From assembly GCA_026545225.1 (NCBI GenBank), contig CM048845.1:54536033-54600032 (forward strand): a stretch of 64,000 nt of DNA, given 5' to 3'. The stretch comes from Cornus controversa (Eukaryota; Streptophyta; Magnoliopsida; Cornales; Cornaceae). Position 1 is the stretch's first letter. The number at the start of each line of letters is the position of its first letter. The notes under the pieces are model-generated. The model was not told the DNA's origin. It made no database searches and was given only the letters and a program-made list of their open reading frames with translations. Of the stretch, positions 22,004 through 35,215 are shown piece after piece. The position numbers and the translations under genes are program-made.

Positions 22004-22787
22004 GGAAAAAGCTAACCTCCCCTCTTTTAGGGGGAGGATAAGCTTCTTCCCAATTTTTATTGGACAAAAATAGGCCCATTAAAACATGTCAACTCCTAAA
22101 AATCATGGACAATCATGTAATTTAAAACAACAAATGGCTAAGCTCACCATTAATTTATCTATCCACTCTTTCTCTCTCTATATCTCTCACATTCTCTATC
22201 TCAATCCCATTGCTAAGACCACTTGCTCCACTATCTGCACCTCACCGCCAACTTGAACCACACCGTTCACTGCCACAGTCTGAATTTTTTCACTACCAAG
22301 CATTATATCTTTGGTAATGTTGTTTTGCTGGGGAATACACAGTGGTTACGATGGTTGTGGGGGTGTGAGTGGTGGTTGTGGTTGTGGGGAGGGGTGGGGT
22401 GGGGTAATTATGGTGCGACAAATTGTTGTGAGTGTGGGTATGGTGGTAACACCAATTGTGATGGTGTAGGAAATCATCAGAATAAATGTAGCGGTGGTGG
22501 TGGTTGTTGGGATGGGGATGGTGGTTGTACTTGTGGTGGTGGGGATGGTGGTGGTCGATATGGGGGTGGGAATGGTGGTGGTGGCACTATCAATTTGGTG
22601 GTAGTGTCGCTGCCGATTGTGATGGTGGTATCGATGTTTCTTGCAAAAGGTAACGGTGATAAAAAAAACACACACATATTTTTGTAAAGTTATATGGTTA
22701 CAGTGTTGCAATAAGGCCATATTTATCCAATAAAAACTAGGGAGATGCTTATCTTCCCCGTAAAGGAGGGGAAGTTACTTGCACCCC
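22004..22787. mobile_element. Noncoding TIR element with GGT-rich core
   Basis: Imperfect inverted repeats of about 70 bases (22004-22075 and 22715-22787) share CCTCTTTTAGGGG-like, GATAAGC and TTTTTATTGGA blocks. Each arm itself can fold (CCTCCCCT...AGGGGGAGG). The TIR length suggests a Mutator-like or foldback element. Flanks TTCTTTATT and TCTTTAATT are similar but no exact target duplication is fixed. Confidence 0.65.
22330..22640 (+). repeat. GGT/GGGGAT low-complexity core
   Basis: Strongly strand-biased run of TGG, GGTGGT and GGGATGG words. It stays open in more than one frame (Gly-rich on plus, Pro/Thr-rich on minus), which is what low complexity produces. I do not call it a gene. Confidence 0.7.
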
Positions 22788-23643
22788 TCTTTAATTATTT
22801 TAAGTTTTAACCCTAAACCTACTCCATTTACTTTTCACTTCACACAAAGAACTAGTAGCCACAACACCTCCTGGCCCTCCTTTGCTTCTCACCATCTTCT
22901 TCTCCTATATATTTCTCGGTCATGATAAAAAACCAGACCCAATTTCCTTCTTTTTGACAATTCTTTTTAGCATTATCTAAATAATTCTATATTATTAATC
23001 CTATCTCTTGGTTTCTAAGAAAATGGACAAAACACAAGATTTAAAATTAATAGCCTGACTCTTAGATTTTCCATCATCAGCATCACGAGAAAAGGTCCTC
23101 CAGTAAATTGAGAAAAATACAAGGTTATACTTAATCGAGTATCTACCTTTAATTCAGATATTAAAAACATAAAACACACCTAGATAAGAGATCTGCCTTA
23201 CTTTTTATGCTTATGATTTTATGATAAAACATAAAATTCCCAAATTTCCTCCACTTGATTACCTATAGAATTCTTAAGATAACTGAAGAACTTATAAATT
23301 TTAATTGATTTCCTGTGACATCAAATATTACGTTGATGCGATAATATAAATTGATAATTTATCTATTGGGATGTGGTCAAGAAAAAAAATTATTGGGCTT
23401 TTTAGAAAGCCTAATCCAATTCAATTCATGATTTCATAAACTGGATCGGTTCGGATTATAGTTTCTCATGAATTAGATTGAATTCAATTTTCACTAATTC
23501 GTAGGATTAGATCGAATTACGTTTAATACCTAAACCTAACTGATCAGATCCATGATCACTCCTACCCACCCAAACTTGGTCTGATCCCTACTAAGACAAT
23601 CAACACTTAATATAAAATAATTATTTATTATTGACTGAGGTAT
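22788..23643. other. AT-rich spacer between elements
   Basis: No gene recognised. 23395-23580 has the GGATCGGTTCGGATT-type wording common in hAT MITEs, but no paired ends with a target duplication were found. Confidence 0.5.
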
Positions 23644-24328
23644 TGTTGGGTTGGTCCGTCCCATTGTGGGTTGACCACATGTGCTTAGCTAGCCCACATG
23701 TTATAACATAACATGCAAACCCAAAAAGTAACCATTAGCAATTCAAGACCAAGGTTTTAGTCTTCAACTGATATGGCACAACAGTGAGTGAGAGATATAT
23801 AAAAGCAGTGCTGGACAGTTAGAGAAATAGTGTCAGAGAGAGATAATAGATCTAAAAGCTTTGCCAGAAGATTGGATTGTGATTAATGCTCTGATTTGGC
23901 TCAAATTTTGGGTGGTGATTCCTTGCAATATGCTCTTCATTTCTATTGGCTTTGATCTTCCATTAAGCCTCTCCAAGTTGGTCCTTTTGCCTCATCTTCT
24001 TCAACCCACTTTGGTGAGATCTAAACCAATCTTATTATTGATTGTTCTTGAATTCCACCTTGTTGGGGATGTTGATATTGTGTGTACCCAAGGGTTATAT
24101 TTTCTTAATGATTGTGAGTTGCATACCTCTAGTTGATCTAGAGAAGACCTATTGTAAATCCATTATTGTTTGATAGTGAAAGTTGGAATCAAACTTTGGT
24201 CCTCGTGATTTTTTTCCCTTTGCGGGTTTTTTGCATGCAGTGTCACTTGTGGCTGCTTAGTTACTATTGCATTTTTGATTTAATTTGTTTCTATTTCAAT
24301 TCACATAAAGTTGAAGGTTTTTCTAATA
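23644..24328 (+). repeat. 5' LTR of Copia element C
   Basis: Begins TGTTGGGTTGGTCC and ends just before the primer site at 24331. It contains a TATATAAAAG box at about 23798 and a following transcribed-type region. No second copy was found in the window. Confidence 0.6.
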
Positions 24329-24384
24329 ATTGGTGTCAAAGCTTCAGTTGGATTGGGTGTATTTCTTGTGTGAGTTAAAATGGA

Positions 24385-25120
24385 GGTCAACATAAGTAGA
24401 ATGATTAAATGGAACTAATTGGCAATTGTGGAAAGGAAAAATGAAAGATCTTCTTTATTGCAAAAAGTACCATGCTTCTATTCAAGGTAAATCAGCAAAG
24501 CCAAAGGACATGAGTAAAGAAGATTAGGAATTGTTAAATAGACAAGTTATTGGGTACATACGCCAATGGGTGGATGAGGATGATAATGTTTATCACCACA
24601 TATCAAATGAGATTTCAACATACTCTCTTTGGAAGAAATTAGAGTTGTATGAAATAAAAATAGATGCAAATAAAGCTTTTTTGATAAGGAAGCCTGTGAA
24701 CCTAAAGTACAAAGAGGGAACTCAAATTACTGAGCACTTGAATGAATTGCAAAGTATTGTTAATCAACTCTCTACTATGAAAATGGTCCTTGATGGTGAA
24801 TTATAAACTCTGTTACTTATTAACTCACTTTCAGATAGTTGGGAGACACTTATAGTATCTTTGAGCAACTCAGTCCATGATGGGATTGCTTCAATGAGCC
24901 TAGTCAAGAGCAACATATTAAATGACAAAACAAGAAAAAAAATCCTTGTGTTCTTTGTCTACACAATCAAAGGCACTTGTTACAAAGAAGCAGGGGCAGA
25001 AATCAAAACAATGGTTCCAATAATTATGGCAACTCAAGGAGTAAATCTAAAAATAGGAAGAACATCGAGTGCTTTCATTGTAAAAAGAAGGGCCACATGA
25101 AAAGGGAGAGCAAAAAATGG
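24385..25120 (+). pseudogene. gag region of Copia element C
   Basis: Typical Copia gag blocks: LWKKLE at about 24630, an ITEHLNELQSIVNQL block, then a zinc-knuckle region CFHCKKKGHMKRE near 25070-25110. Broken. Confidence 0.8.
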
Positions 25121-25199
25121 AAAAGAGAGCAGTCTAAAGACAGGGGTGAAGGAAAAGGGAGAGAAAAAAAGACTACTACAGTTGCAACTGATACTAAGG

Positions 25200-26598
25200 T
25201 GTTCATTGCTTATGATGATGATTGTGTTAATCTAGCATGCCAAGACAGTAATTGGATCATTGATTCGAGTGCTTCATTCTATGTTACTTCATGTAATGAC
25301 TTCTTCACATCCTACACTAGTGGTGACTTTGGCTATGTTAGAATGAGAAATGATGGTACATCCAAGATTGTGGGCATGGGAAATGTTTGCTTAGAAATTG
25401 GTGTTGGTTGCAGGTTAGTTCTCAGAGATGTCAAACATGATCTAAATATTTGCATCAATTTGATTTTCACTAGCAAGCTTGATGATGAAGGTTATAACAA
25501 CCATTTTGGTGATGGCAAATGGAAGCTCACGAAAGGTTCTTTAGTTGTGGGTAGTTGTGGTCAGAGGAAAGAAGATAAATACCCTCTATGTGATGTAAGG
25601 AAATCTCAATAAAGGCGAAGTAAATGCAGTTGAGAATGACTCCATCAAGCTTTGGCACAAAATGCTTGGGCATATAAGTATTAAAGGACTTCAGATTCTT
25701 GCCAAAAAGCAACTTCTACTTGGTTTGAAAGGTATGACTCTTGAAACTTGTGTTCATTGTTTGGCTAGTAAACAACATAGAGTTGTATTTCATAGATTCT
25801 CTTTATTTAGAAAATCAAATGTCATTGAGTTAATTTATACTAATCTCTACACTATGAAAACTAGAACTCTTAGAGCTACCCTTTATTTTGTGACATTTAT
25901 TGACTATCATTCTAAAAAATTGTAGGCATTTGTTTTGAAATCTAAAGATTAGATACTGGATATCTTTAAGCATTTTCCTACAAATGTTGAAAGAAAAATA
26001 GGAAGACAGTTGAAGTGCATTCGTGCTGACAATGGGGATGAGTACAAAGGCCCATTTGAAGGATATTGTAAATACCTATGAAATCAGGCTTGAGAAGACT
26101 GCACCTAAAACTCCCCAAAACAATGGTGTAGCAGAAAAGATGAATTGAACAATTGTTGAAAGAATTAGGTGTATGCTTTCTCATGCTAAGTTGTCTAAAC
26201 CTTTCTGGGCTAAAGCTATGAGAACTGTAGTCAACTTGATCAACCTTTCTCCATTAGCTCCTTTAGATGGTGATGTGCTAAAGAGATTCTAGATTGGGAA
26301 AGATGTCTCATATGAACACTTGAATGTGTTTGGTTGTAGAGCTTTTGTTCACATTCCTAAGGATGAGAGGTCTAAGCTTGATGACAAGTTAAAACAATGT
26401 ATCTTTTTGGGTTATGGACAAAGAATTTGGGTACAATTTGTGGGATCCAGTGAACATGAAGATTGTTAGAAGTATAGATGTTTTCTTTCTTGAAGACTAA
26501 AATGTTGATGATATTGAGAAGGCTAACAAGCCCGCATCCTCTATTGATGCTCATGTTAACTTAGATCCATTTCCTCCACCTACAACGTATGATTATTA
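25200..26598 (+). pseudogene. Protease and integrase regions of Copia element C
   Basis: Protease around 25250 with WIIDSSAS where the family has D[ST]G-type residues. GAG-pre-integrase segment with LWHKMLGHIS at about 25650; integrase core near 25850-26250. It ends where element D is inserted. Broken. Confidence 0.8.
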
Positions 26599-26603
26599 TA
26601 AGG

Positions 26604-28086
26604 TGATAAGCAATTAATATTGCATATTAAATATCTCTAAAATTATATGAATTAGTGTATTAGTAATATTTCTTTCATATTTTTATTAATAATTTTAATC
26701 TTTTTATGATTGCAGGGGATTAAGGGTAATTCTGATTAATAATGGTGAAATCGGGCTACAAATGGTGTTCATTTAGTTATCACTGAAGCTTGACCCATAA
26801 GAGATATGTTTATATTGAAGATCCAAACTAAATGAACTAAAGAAATGGGCTGGAAATGAATTTAAATGAAGAAAAGGAGCACGGGCCTATTCGCATTGAA
26901 GATTGGGCCAATTCAGGCCTAAAAAGTTTTGGACCCGTTTTGGTATTCAGACCATATCTCTATACATGATTGTCAAAATGACCCAAACTCCTTTAAGATT
27001 GAAGGAAATTCAATTCTGCACAATTTCATATTTCACGAAAATTTCCTAAACGGACGTTTTCATCAACTTTCTACCCTATTTGCGCAACTGCCACTTTTTG
27101 GGTGCAAATGCCACTTTGTGAGGAGCAAGTGCCATTCTCTTATGCGCACTTGCCACTTTGGGAAGGCCAGGTGTCTCGTTGGTTTGTTTTCGCAAAGTAA
27201 AAACGATGAAAGGAAAAAAAAACTAGGGTATTCGAAGAGAGAGGAAGACAGAAAAAAAGAGAGGGGCGATTTGTGACGATACAGACAAGAGGATGGCGAT
27301 TTTATCATCGTTCAAGCTTGGACATCCGATCATGAGCGGCTAAACACCATTCCGGGGAAGTGACGTAACCCTAACCTGTCTTTTAATGTTTTAAGTTGTA
27401 TATTAATTTGGGAATAATTTACGTTGTGCATTGATTGTATAACCGAGACATAAACAATAGCTGTGCTACTGCTTTTAAATTGAATGTATTGATTCATTGC
27501 ACATTTATTCTTGTTCTTGTAGAATGAATTCAAATTTGCAATGATTAAGGTTTGTTCTTTTGAACTTCTGTGATTTTGTTAAGACAGGTTATACAATAGT
27601 TTTCACATATCGTTTAATTTGATTTTTGATAATTCGTACTAAGAAAAGATTGGTTATAACATCATTAATTAGTCAGATGTATAGGCCATGCTAAGCGAAG
27701 ACGAGTTATGCTTAATTGAATGTTGAACGAATTCTCTTCATGGAATTGAATTGGGCTTGTAGCCATTATTTTCTGAATGCATAAAGTAAAAGTCTCAAAT
27801 TAATACAATTGTCATTATTAGAGGGTTAGTGGTGAAGTCAGTTCCCAGGACCTCCTCTTCCTGATTAAATTTTGTAACACCAATTTATAAAAAGCTTTAA
27901 TTTTCTCAATTAATTTCAAGATCAAACATCAACAATTGTTTTCCAATTATTTTAGAATTAATTCAAAGACTGAGTAACATAACCATTCAACCTTGCAAGT
28001 CCTTGAGGTTCGACACCCTGTATATAGCCCTGTCCTACGAGGACTCGTTCTATTGCGAGTGGTTAAGTAGAATTGAAATCACATCA
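26604..28086 (+). repeat. 5' LTR of element D
   Basis: 1483 bp. Collinear with 38037-39489. It includes a CCACTTTGGG/GTGCCATTCT-type repeated stretch near 27085-27170 and a GA-rich stretch near 27230-27270. Confidence 0.9.
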
Positions 28087-28599
28087 ATTTTTGGCGTCGT
28101 TGCCGGGGACTTGCTTGAATCATTTTGGTGCCTAGTCTTAAAATTGGTTTTAATTTAATTGTTAAGTTAGGATTTTTCTTTATTCTTTTCTGATCCATTT
28201 CATTTTTATTTTTTATTTTTTTTGAGTACAGATGCTTTTGGTTACGAACCGTGAATAGAGGAGTGGAATTCATCATAAATCTCCGTGAGCTTTTCATATT
28301 CAAATTACTTGTGCTTGCTTATTCTAGTTAGCACTTTGCTTTCTTTTGTTATTATTTTATTTATTTATTTATTTATATTTTATTTTAGTTTCTTTCTTAT
28401 TTATTTTATTTATTTATTTGTTCATTTATTTATTTATTTTATTAATTCTTAGTCCTTGTGGTATATGTTGGTCGTCGGTCTCTAGACACACCAATAGTCC
28501 CATATAACCCTAAACTTGAAAGAACCTTACATCAACATAGGGGAGAAATTAGGGCCCAAGACTTAGAGAAAAAGAGCATTCATTTGAGATTGAGAGTGA

Positions 28600-30830
28600 G
28601 ATTGAAAATATAGCTGAGCACAATCCTCGAGCCCTCAAGGAGCACTTCGCTCCTAGGGCATATATATCCCCATCCTGCATGCAATTGCCTAATGTTACAG
28701 TAGTAAATTATGAGATTAAGTCTAGCGTTATACAAATGCTCCCATCTTTTTATGGACTTAATAATGAGGATCCGTATAAGCATCTTGATGACTTCTTAGA
28801 AGTTTGTTCAATTGTTAAAATCCAGAATTTTTCTGATGATGCTTTACGGATGCGTCTCTTCCCATTCTCTCTAAAAGATAAAGCTAAAAATTGGTGGAAT
28901 TCATTAACATCGAATACGATCACCTCTTGGGCACAACTCCAACTTTCTAATAGGGAAAACAAATCAAATAAGGTGATCTATTACCAGTTTTTCTCAAATA
29001 GAAGGGGAGCAATTCCATGATACATGGGAGAGATATGGTGATTTGCTTAGAAAGTGCCCTCATCATGATATTCCTAAGTGACAATTTGTACAATTTTTTT
29101 ATGATGGGCTGATTGAGTCATATAGGCAAATGATAGATGTAACTTGTGGGGGTACATTCATGCCTAAGAATGAGGATGAGGCATGGACATTGTTTGTGAA
29201 TCTGAGTAAAAATTTCACACAACATGATTCCGCCAGTCGACTTAGAACAAGTAGTTCTCGCAAAACTAGAGGAGTGTTCGAAATAGGCACATCACTCGAT
29301 GTCTCCACCAAAGTGGATGAATTATCGAGAAAAGTTGACCAACTCATGGTGGCTAGTCAATTTTTGACCCCTTCTCCTATCTTACAGGAAGGATGTGGTA
29401 TCTACACTAGTCCGTCACACTATTCCATAGATTGTCCCATATCGGGGCAAATTCTTGAATCTAATCCAGAACAAGTTAATGCTGCTTTCTCTGGACCAAA
29501 AAATAATCCATATTCTAATACATATAATCCAGGTTTAAGGAATCATCCAAATCTCTCATGGGGTAGTCCATCTCTCAACGATTCTGTCCCTCAGTCCCAA
29601 GGACCAGTTCCTATGCCAGGTTTTCAGTCGGGTCATCAATCTACTTATCCTTCATCTAATATGCCCCAAAATCAATATTATCATCAAACTTCCCAACATC
29701 CACCTCACAATTCAGTGTTTGAGGATAAAGTGTTAACGGCATTAGATAGACTTAACACTCGTGCTCAATTACTTGAATCGAGCACTTAGTTAATTGAATC
29801 GAACACTCAGTTACTTCATTCCCACTCTCAATCCATCTCTAAGCTAGAGGCTCAAATGGGGCAACTAGCTAACACTTTGAATCGTAGAGAGGAAGAAAAA
29901 TTGCCAAGTCAGCCAGTAACTAATCCTAGAGGGCAATATGCAATTGATGATGCCGCTGCCAGTGGCCATCATCATGAGCATGTTCAGGCTATTACCACCT
30001 TAAGGAGTGGGAGAATGTTAGATAATAAGGTGCAAGAGAAGAAAGAGGTTGAGAGTGAAATAAGAAAGAGTCCTAATCTAGAGTCTAAAATTAATAAGGC
30101 AACACTTTCTCCACCTACTCAAACTCTTGAGACAACATTTGAGCCCAAAGCTCCATTCTCTACACGTCTCAAGGAGTTGGCACCTTTTGGGAAACAAGAG
30201 GAGAAAGTGCAAGATATGAAGGAAGTTTTTAAGCAGGTAAAAATAAATCTTCCTCTCCTTGATGCTATAAAACAAATTCCAACATATGCAAAGTTCTTGA
30301 AAGATTTATGCACTCAAAAGCGTAATTCAAGGGGAAGTGTCCCAAGAATTTTTTTTCTTACTGAGCAAGTGAGCTCGATTATTCAGCATAACACCCCTCC
30401 TAAGTTTAAAGATCCAGGTGCACCCACGATATCTTGTGTTATAGGGGATGTTGGTGTTGATAGGGCACTACTTGATTTAGGGGCGAGTGTGAATCTTGTC
30501 CCTTACTTAGTGTACTTGCAATTGGGATTGGGTGAGCTTAATCCCACGTCAGTTGTTTTACAATTAGCAGACAGATCAATAAAACAACCATGTGGGATTA
30601 TTGAGGATGTGTTAATAAAAGTGGACAAATTTTATTTCCCAGTCGATTTCATTGTCCTAGACACAGAACCTGTACCTGATCCTATGAAGTCCATTCCTGT
30701 GATTCTAGGTCGTCCTTTCTTAGCCACGACTAATGCTTGCATTAATTATCGTACGGGGGTTATGGATATTTCTTTTGGGAATATGAAGGTGAGGTTAAAT
30801 GTCTTTAATGCATCTCAACATTAGGCAGAT
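28600..30830 (+). pseudogene. gag and protease regions of element D
   Basis: Athila gag capsid blocks at 28679-28940 (FYGLNNEDPYKHLDDFLEVC, then LKDKAKNWWNSL), a Pro/Gln/Ser-rich middle near 29500-29700, and a protease near 30420-30800 with ALLDLGASVNLVP and the VILGRPFLATT block. Contains a few interruptions. Confidence 0.88.
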
Positions 30831-31079
30831 GAAAATGAGTGCTATGCTATAGACCTTATAGAAGAGGCTGTGAAAAATTCACTTTCACTAATTTTGACCA
30901 TAGACCCTTTAGAGGCATGTTTAGCCCATTTTGATTGTGAGGATTTTGATGTAAATCAGAATATCTGTGAGGTAAATTCTCTGTTAGGAAGTGTAACCAG
31001 TGCTAATTTTTTGCCTTGGAGATCAGCTAAGGAACCATTGCCTAGATTGTCTAGTACTCCGCCGATTCCATCCTAAGTG

Positions 31080-34006
31080 TCTCCTCCTGAGCTAGAGCTA
31101 AAACCTTTACCAGACAATCTTAAGTATGTTTTCTTAGGATTAAATAAAACTCTTCCGGTCATCATTTCCTCTAGCCTGTCTAGTGACCAGGAGAGTGAAC
31201 TTTTGGGTGTCCTTAGGGAGCATATAGAAGCCATAGGATGGTGTGTGGTAGACCTTAAAGGAATAGATCCTTCAGTGTGTATGCATCGAATTCATCTAGA
31301 GGAAGATGCTAAACCTTTGAGAGAGGCCCAACGTCCTTTAAATCCTAACATGAAAGAGATAGTGATGAAGGAAGTGGTGAAGTTGAAAGATGCGGGTATC
31401 ATTTACCCAATCTCTGATAGCAAGTGGGTAAGTCCCACTCAAGTTGTGTCCAAAAATTTTGGAGTCACTGTGGTTCCAAATTCTGAGGGAGAGCTTGTGC
31501 CACAACGAACCACTATTGGGTGGAGGGTATGTATCGACTATAGGAAGTTGAATTCAAACACAAAAAGATCATTTTCCCTTGCCATTCATTGATCAAATCT
31601 TAGAGAGGCTAGCAGGTTAGAGTTTCTATTATTTTTTAGATGGTTATTCTGGGTATAACCAAGTGGCAGTCGATCCTAATGACCAAGAGAAAATGACTTT
31701 CACATGTCTGTTTGGTACATTTGCATATATATGGATGCCTTTTGGGTTATGTAATGCACCTGCTACTTTTCAAAGGTGTATGATGTCTATCTTCTCAGAC
31801 ATGGTAGAGAAGTTTCTCGAAGTTTTTATGGATGACTTTTCAATTTTTGGGGATCCATTTGATAGTTGCCTAAAACATTTAACCCTTGTGCTTAAATGTT
31901 GCAAAGACACTAACTTGGTGTTAAGTTGGGAAAAGAGCCATTTTATGGTTCAAGAGGGTATGGTATTGGGTCACATAGTGTCAGGGAGGGGCATAGAAGT
32001 TGATCGTGCTAAGGTTGAGCTTATCTCCAAACTACGTCCACCAAATTCGGTGAGGGGTATTCGTTCCTTTTTAGGGCATGCAGGTTTCTATCGTAGGTTT
32101 ATTAAGGACTTTAGTAAGATTGCACAACCATTATGTAATCTACTCGCTAAGGAAATTCCTTTTCACTTTGATAATGCATGTTTAGAAGCCTTCGAAAAGC
32201 TTAGGTCACTTTTACCATCTGCCCCTATCATGCAACCCCCCCAATTGGTCATTACCATTTGAAATCATGTGTGATGCCTTAGACTATGCCGTAGGTGCTG
32301 TTTTGGGGTAACAAAAAGAAAAGTTGCCAGTTGTGATTTACTATGCTAGTAAAACTCTCTTGGGTGCTCAATTGAATTACACCACTACCGAGAAAGAGTT
32401 ACTAGCTGTGGTGTTTGCCTTAGATAAATTTCGGTTATATCTTCTAGGGTCTAAAGTTGTAGTATTTTTTGACCATGCTGCTCTAAAACATTTGTTGACC
32501 AAGAAGGAAACCAAACCCCGACTCATTAGATGGATACTCTTGTTACAAGAGTTTGATTATGAAATTAGGGATAAAAAGGGTTCCGAGAATGTGGTTGCCG
32601 ACCACCTTTCTCGTATTCTCGTTGAGTCGATATGCAATCCACCCCTTATATATGATTCCTTCTTGGATGAACAACTCTTTGCAGTCACTCATGAGAAGGA
32701 ACCTTGGTTTGCTGATATTGTGAATTACCTAGTAATAGGTAAACCTCCTCCTCATTGGTTCAAACATGAGAAAGACCGTTTCTATGCCCAGGTCAAGTCC
32801 TATTATTGGGAGGACCCTAACTTGTTCAAATATTATTCGGATCAAGTGATCTGGCGTTGCATACCTGAGTGTGAGGTTCACAGTGTGCTTACTTTCTGTC
32901 ATACCTTAGCTTGTGGCGGGTACTTTGGTGCTCGAAAAATTGCATTAAGGTTCTACACTGTGGTTTTTACTGGCCTTCAATATTTAAGGATTCTTACCAG
33001 TTTTGTAGGGTATGCGTGAGATGTCAAAAGTTGGGGGCCATGACCAGAAGAGATATGATGCCACTTAACCCTATAATAGTTGTGGAGATATTTGATGTTT
33101 GGGGCATCGATTTTATGGGACCATTCCCAATCTCATTTGCGTTCGAATATATTCTAGTTGGGGTCAACTACGTCTCGAAATGGGTTGAGGCAGTGGCTAC
33201 CAGAACGAATGATCACAAAGTGGTGATTAAATTCATTCAAGAAAATATCTTCAGTCGTTTCGGAACTCCAAGGGCAATTATAAGTGATGGAGGTAAGCAC
33301 TTCTGCAATAGATTTTTCAAAACTTTACTTTTTAAGTACTTTGTCACTCATAAGGTTGCCACCCCCCTACCACCCCCAAATTAGTGGGCAAGTTGAACTG
33401 TCAAATAGGGAGATTAAGAAAATTTTAGAGAAAACGGTTCGGCCTGATAGGAAAGACTGGAGATTGAGGCTTAATGATGTTCTTTGGGCATATCGTACAA
33501 CTTATAAGACTCCCATTGGCATGTCACCATACCGAATTATTTATGGGAAGCCTTGTCACCTCCCAGTCGAATTGGAACATAGAGCAATGTGGGCAATTAA
33601 AAATTTTAATTTTGATATGCAATTAGTAGGCTCTAATCGTAGACTCCAGTTGAATGAATTGGAAGAATTGCGTAATGATACTTACGAGAGTGAAAAAATA
33701 TATAAAGCAAGAACTAAGGCATTTCATGACAAGCACATTATGCGAAAGTCCTTTGAACCGGGGCAAAAAGTGTGGTTATATAATTCTAAACTCCAATTTT
33801 TTCCTGGTAAGCTTCGTTCGAGATGGGAAGGCCCTTATGTTGTCTTATCCGTGTCTCCACATGGAGCGGTTGATATTCAAAATATCAAGGATGGTAAAGT
33901 CCTAAAGGTGAATGGTCAAAGATTAAAACATTACATTGAACATGAGGTGCTTAGTGAAAATGCGGAGGTCATCGAGTTGGCGAATCCCGTTTATTTTGAT
34001 GGATAA
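31080..34006 (+). pseudogene. RT, RNase H and integrase regions of element D
   Basis: RT at about 31290-32000 (WVSPTQVV, FGLCNAPATFQRCM, VFMDDFSIFG active site), RNase H at about 32270-32640 ([13 protein letters not shown]), and integrase at about 32900-33600 with a DFMGPFP core block, [17 protein letters not shown] and a C-terminal [11 protein letters not shown]. Broken at a few places. Confidence 0.9.
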
Positions 34007-34589
34007 GTGTTGATGTCTATCCAGCCGGGACGTTAAACCTGGTTCTCTTAGTGTAATTCTGCTTTATTTTTTTTATTCAATTTTATTAATTTATTTATTT
34101 TTGTATAGGGTTTCATTTTTATTTATTTATTATTTTATTTTATTTTATTCTTTATTTATCTTATATGTTATACATGTTTCGTTGAGTTTTGAAGTTAGTT
34201 TTTATTTTTATTTTTTATGTTTGGATGTTTTTAATGTGTTTGCAGATGAGTTCAGGTAAACCTACTGGTTACTAAACGCAAAAGCGTTTCCGAAAGCGCA
34301 TCTGCGAAATTACAGGTTTTCAAAGTGAGTCTACTTGACAAAAAATGCAATAGCGCTTGTTGGAACGCATTTGCACAATTAAAGATAGGAATTGCATCAA
34401 CCTACTGCCTAAAAGGGGCACCTGCGTAGGAAGCTAAGCCTCAGAAAGTGCACCTGCACTTTATCCCATGTGGCGGACCAAGCAAAAAGCCCACGGCCCA
34501 CTTCCTTTCTTCAAGATTGCACTTATGCGTATTATTCAACCCCAAGCAAACCCTAGTGCGCAATAGGGCATCCAGCCGCTAGTAACTCT

Positions 34590-35010
34590 GCACCAGCAAC
34601 AACGTATCCACCTTCAGCACCTTATCACAGCACACCAGTAGTACACCACCAGCGCACCAGCCAACACCAGCACAGGTGCACCTATGCACCAGTAGCTGCA
34701 GCGCGCGTCGCACCTAGGCACCAGCAGCACAGGTGCACCAGCGCCCCAACAGTTGCAGCGCACGTCGCACCTGCTCCCACTGCACGCGCAACTGAGCACC
34801 AGCAGAGGCCCGCATCGGCCTCTAGAGCACCAGCGCCCTGCAGTGCCTCTCCCAGTGCGCACCTGCCCCGCAACGCGCACCAGCACCCTCTGTCGCACAT
34901 CTGCAGCAGGCCCCCCTTCAGCGTGCACAATTGCCCTCTCCAGTGCACGACTTCCTTTGTCCTAGCCACTGTGCACCAGTCAGCGTTGCCCACCTTGCAC
35001 ATCAACTCCA
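34590..35010. repeat. CAGCAC/GCACCAG low-complexity tract in element D
   Basis: Built from reiterated CAGCA, GCACCAG and CTGCAGCGC words, far more GC-rich than its surroundings. It lies between the pol end and the envelope-position ORF. Open reading frames on several strands here reflect the repeat, not genes. Confidence 0.8.
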
Positions 35011-35030
35011 CCGGTGGCAGTTTATATAAA

Positions 35031-35039
35031 TGCAATTAA
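35031..35039 (+). promoter_or_regulatory. TATA-like box before the envelope-position ORF
   Basis: TTTATATAAATG directly after the GC-rich CAGCAC tract and about 180 bases ahead of the ATG at 35216. A separate promoter or a spliced subgenomic RNA would both suit this layout. Inference only. Confidence 0.25.
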
Positions 35040-35215
35040 ACTCTAATTTGTGAGTCCAATCATCATCCAGTTCTTTGTTAAATTAATCATAACATCTTGA
35101 GCAATGATTTTGTTTGTTCAACATTCGATTTTTACCTTGTGAGTTTATTTTTGGCATTGGCCTACGGTGCTTACCAAGTGCTTGACCAAAGTACCCATCC
35201 CTTTACCTTCTACTG

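Noticed and set aside
22223-22720. Open frames over the GGT-rich block, Gly-rich on one strand and Pro/Thr-rich on the other
   Set aside because: Low-complexity sequence stays open in several frames; it lies inside a TIR element and has no domain.
27330-27533. 67-codon minus-strand frame that recurs at 38733-38936
   Set aside because: It is the same position in the two LTRs of element D read backwards, so recurrence reflects LTR identity, not a gene family.
34614-35035. Cys/Ala-rich open frames on the minus strand
   Set aside because: By-products of the CAGCAC repeat inside element D; overlapping frames with the same repeated words.
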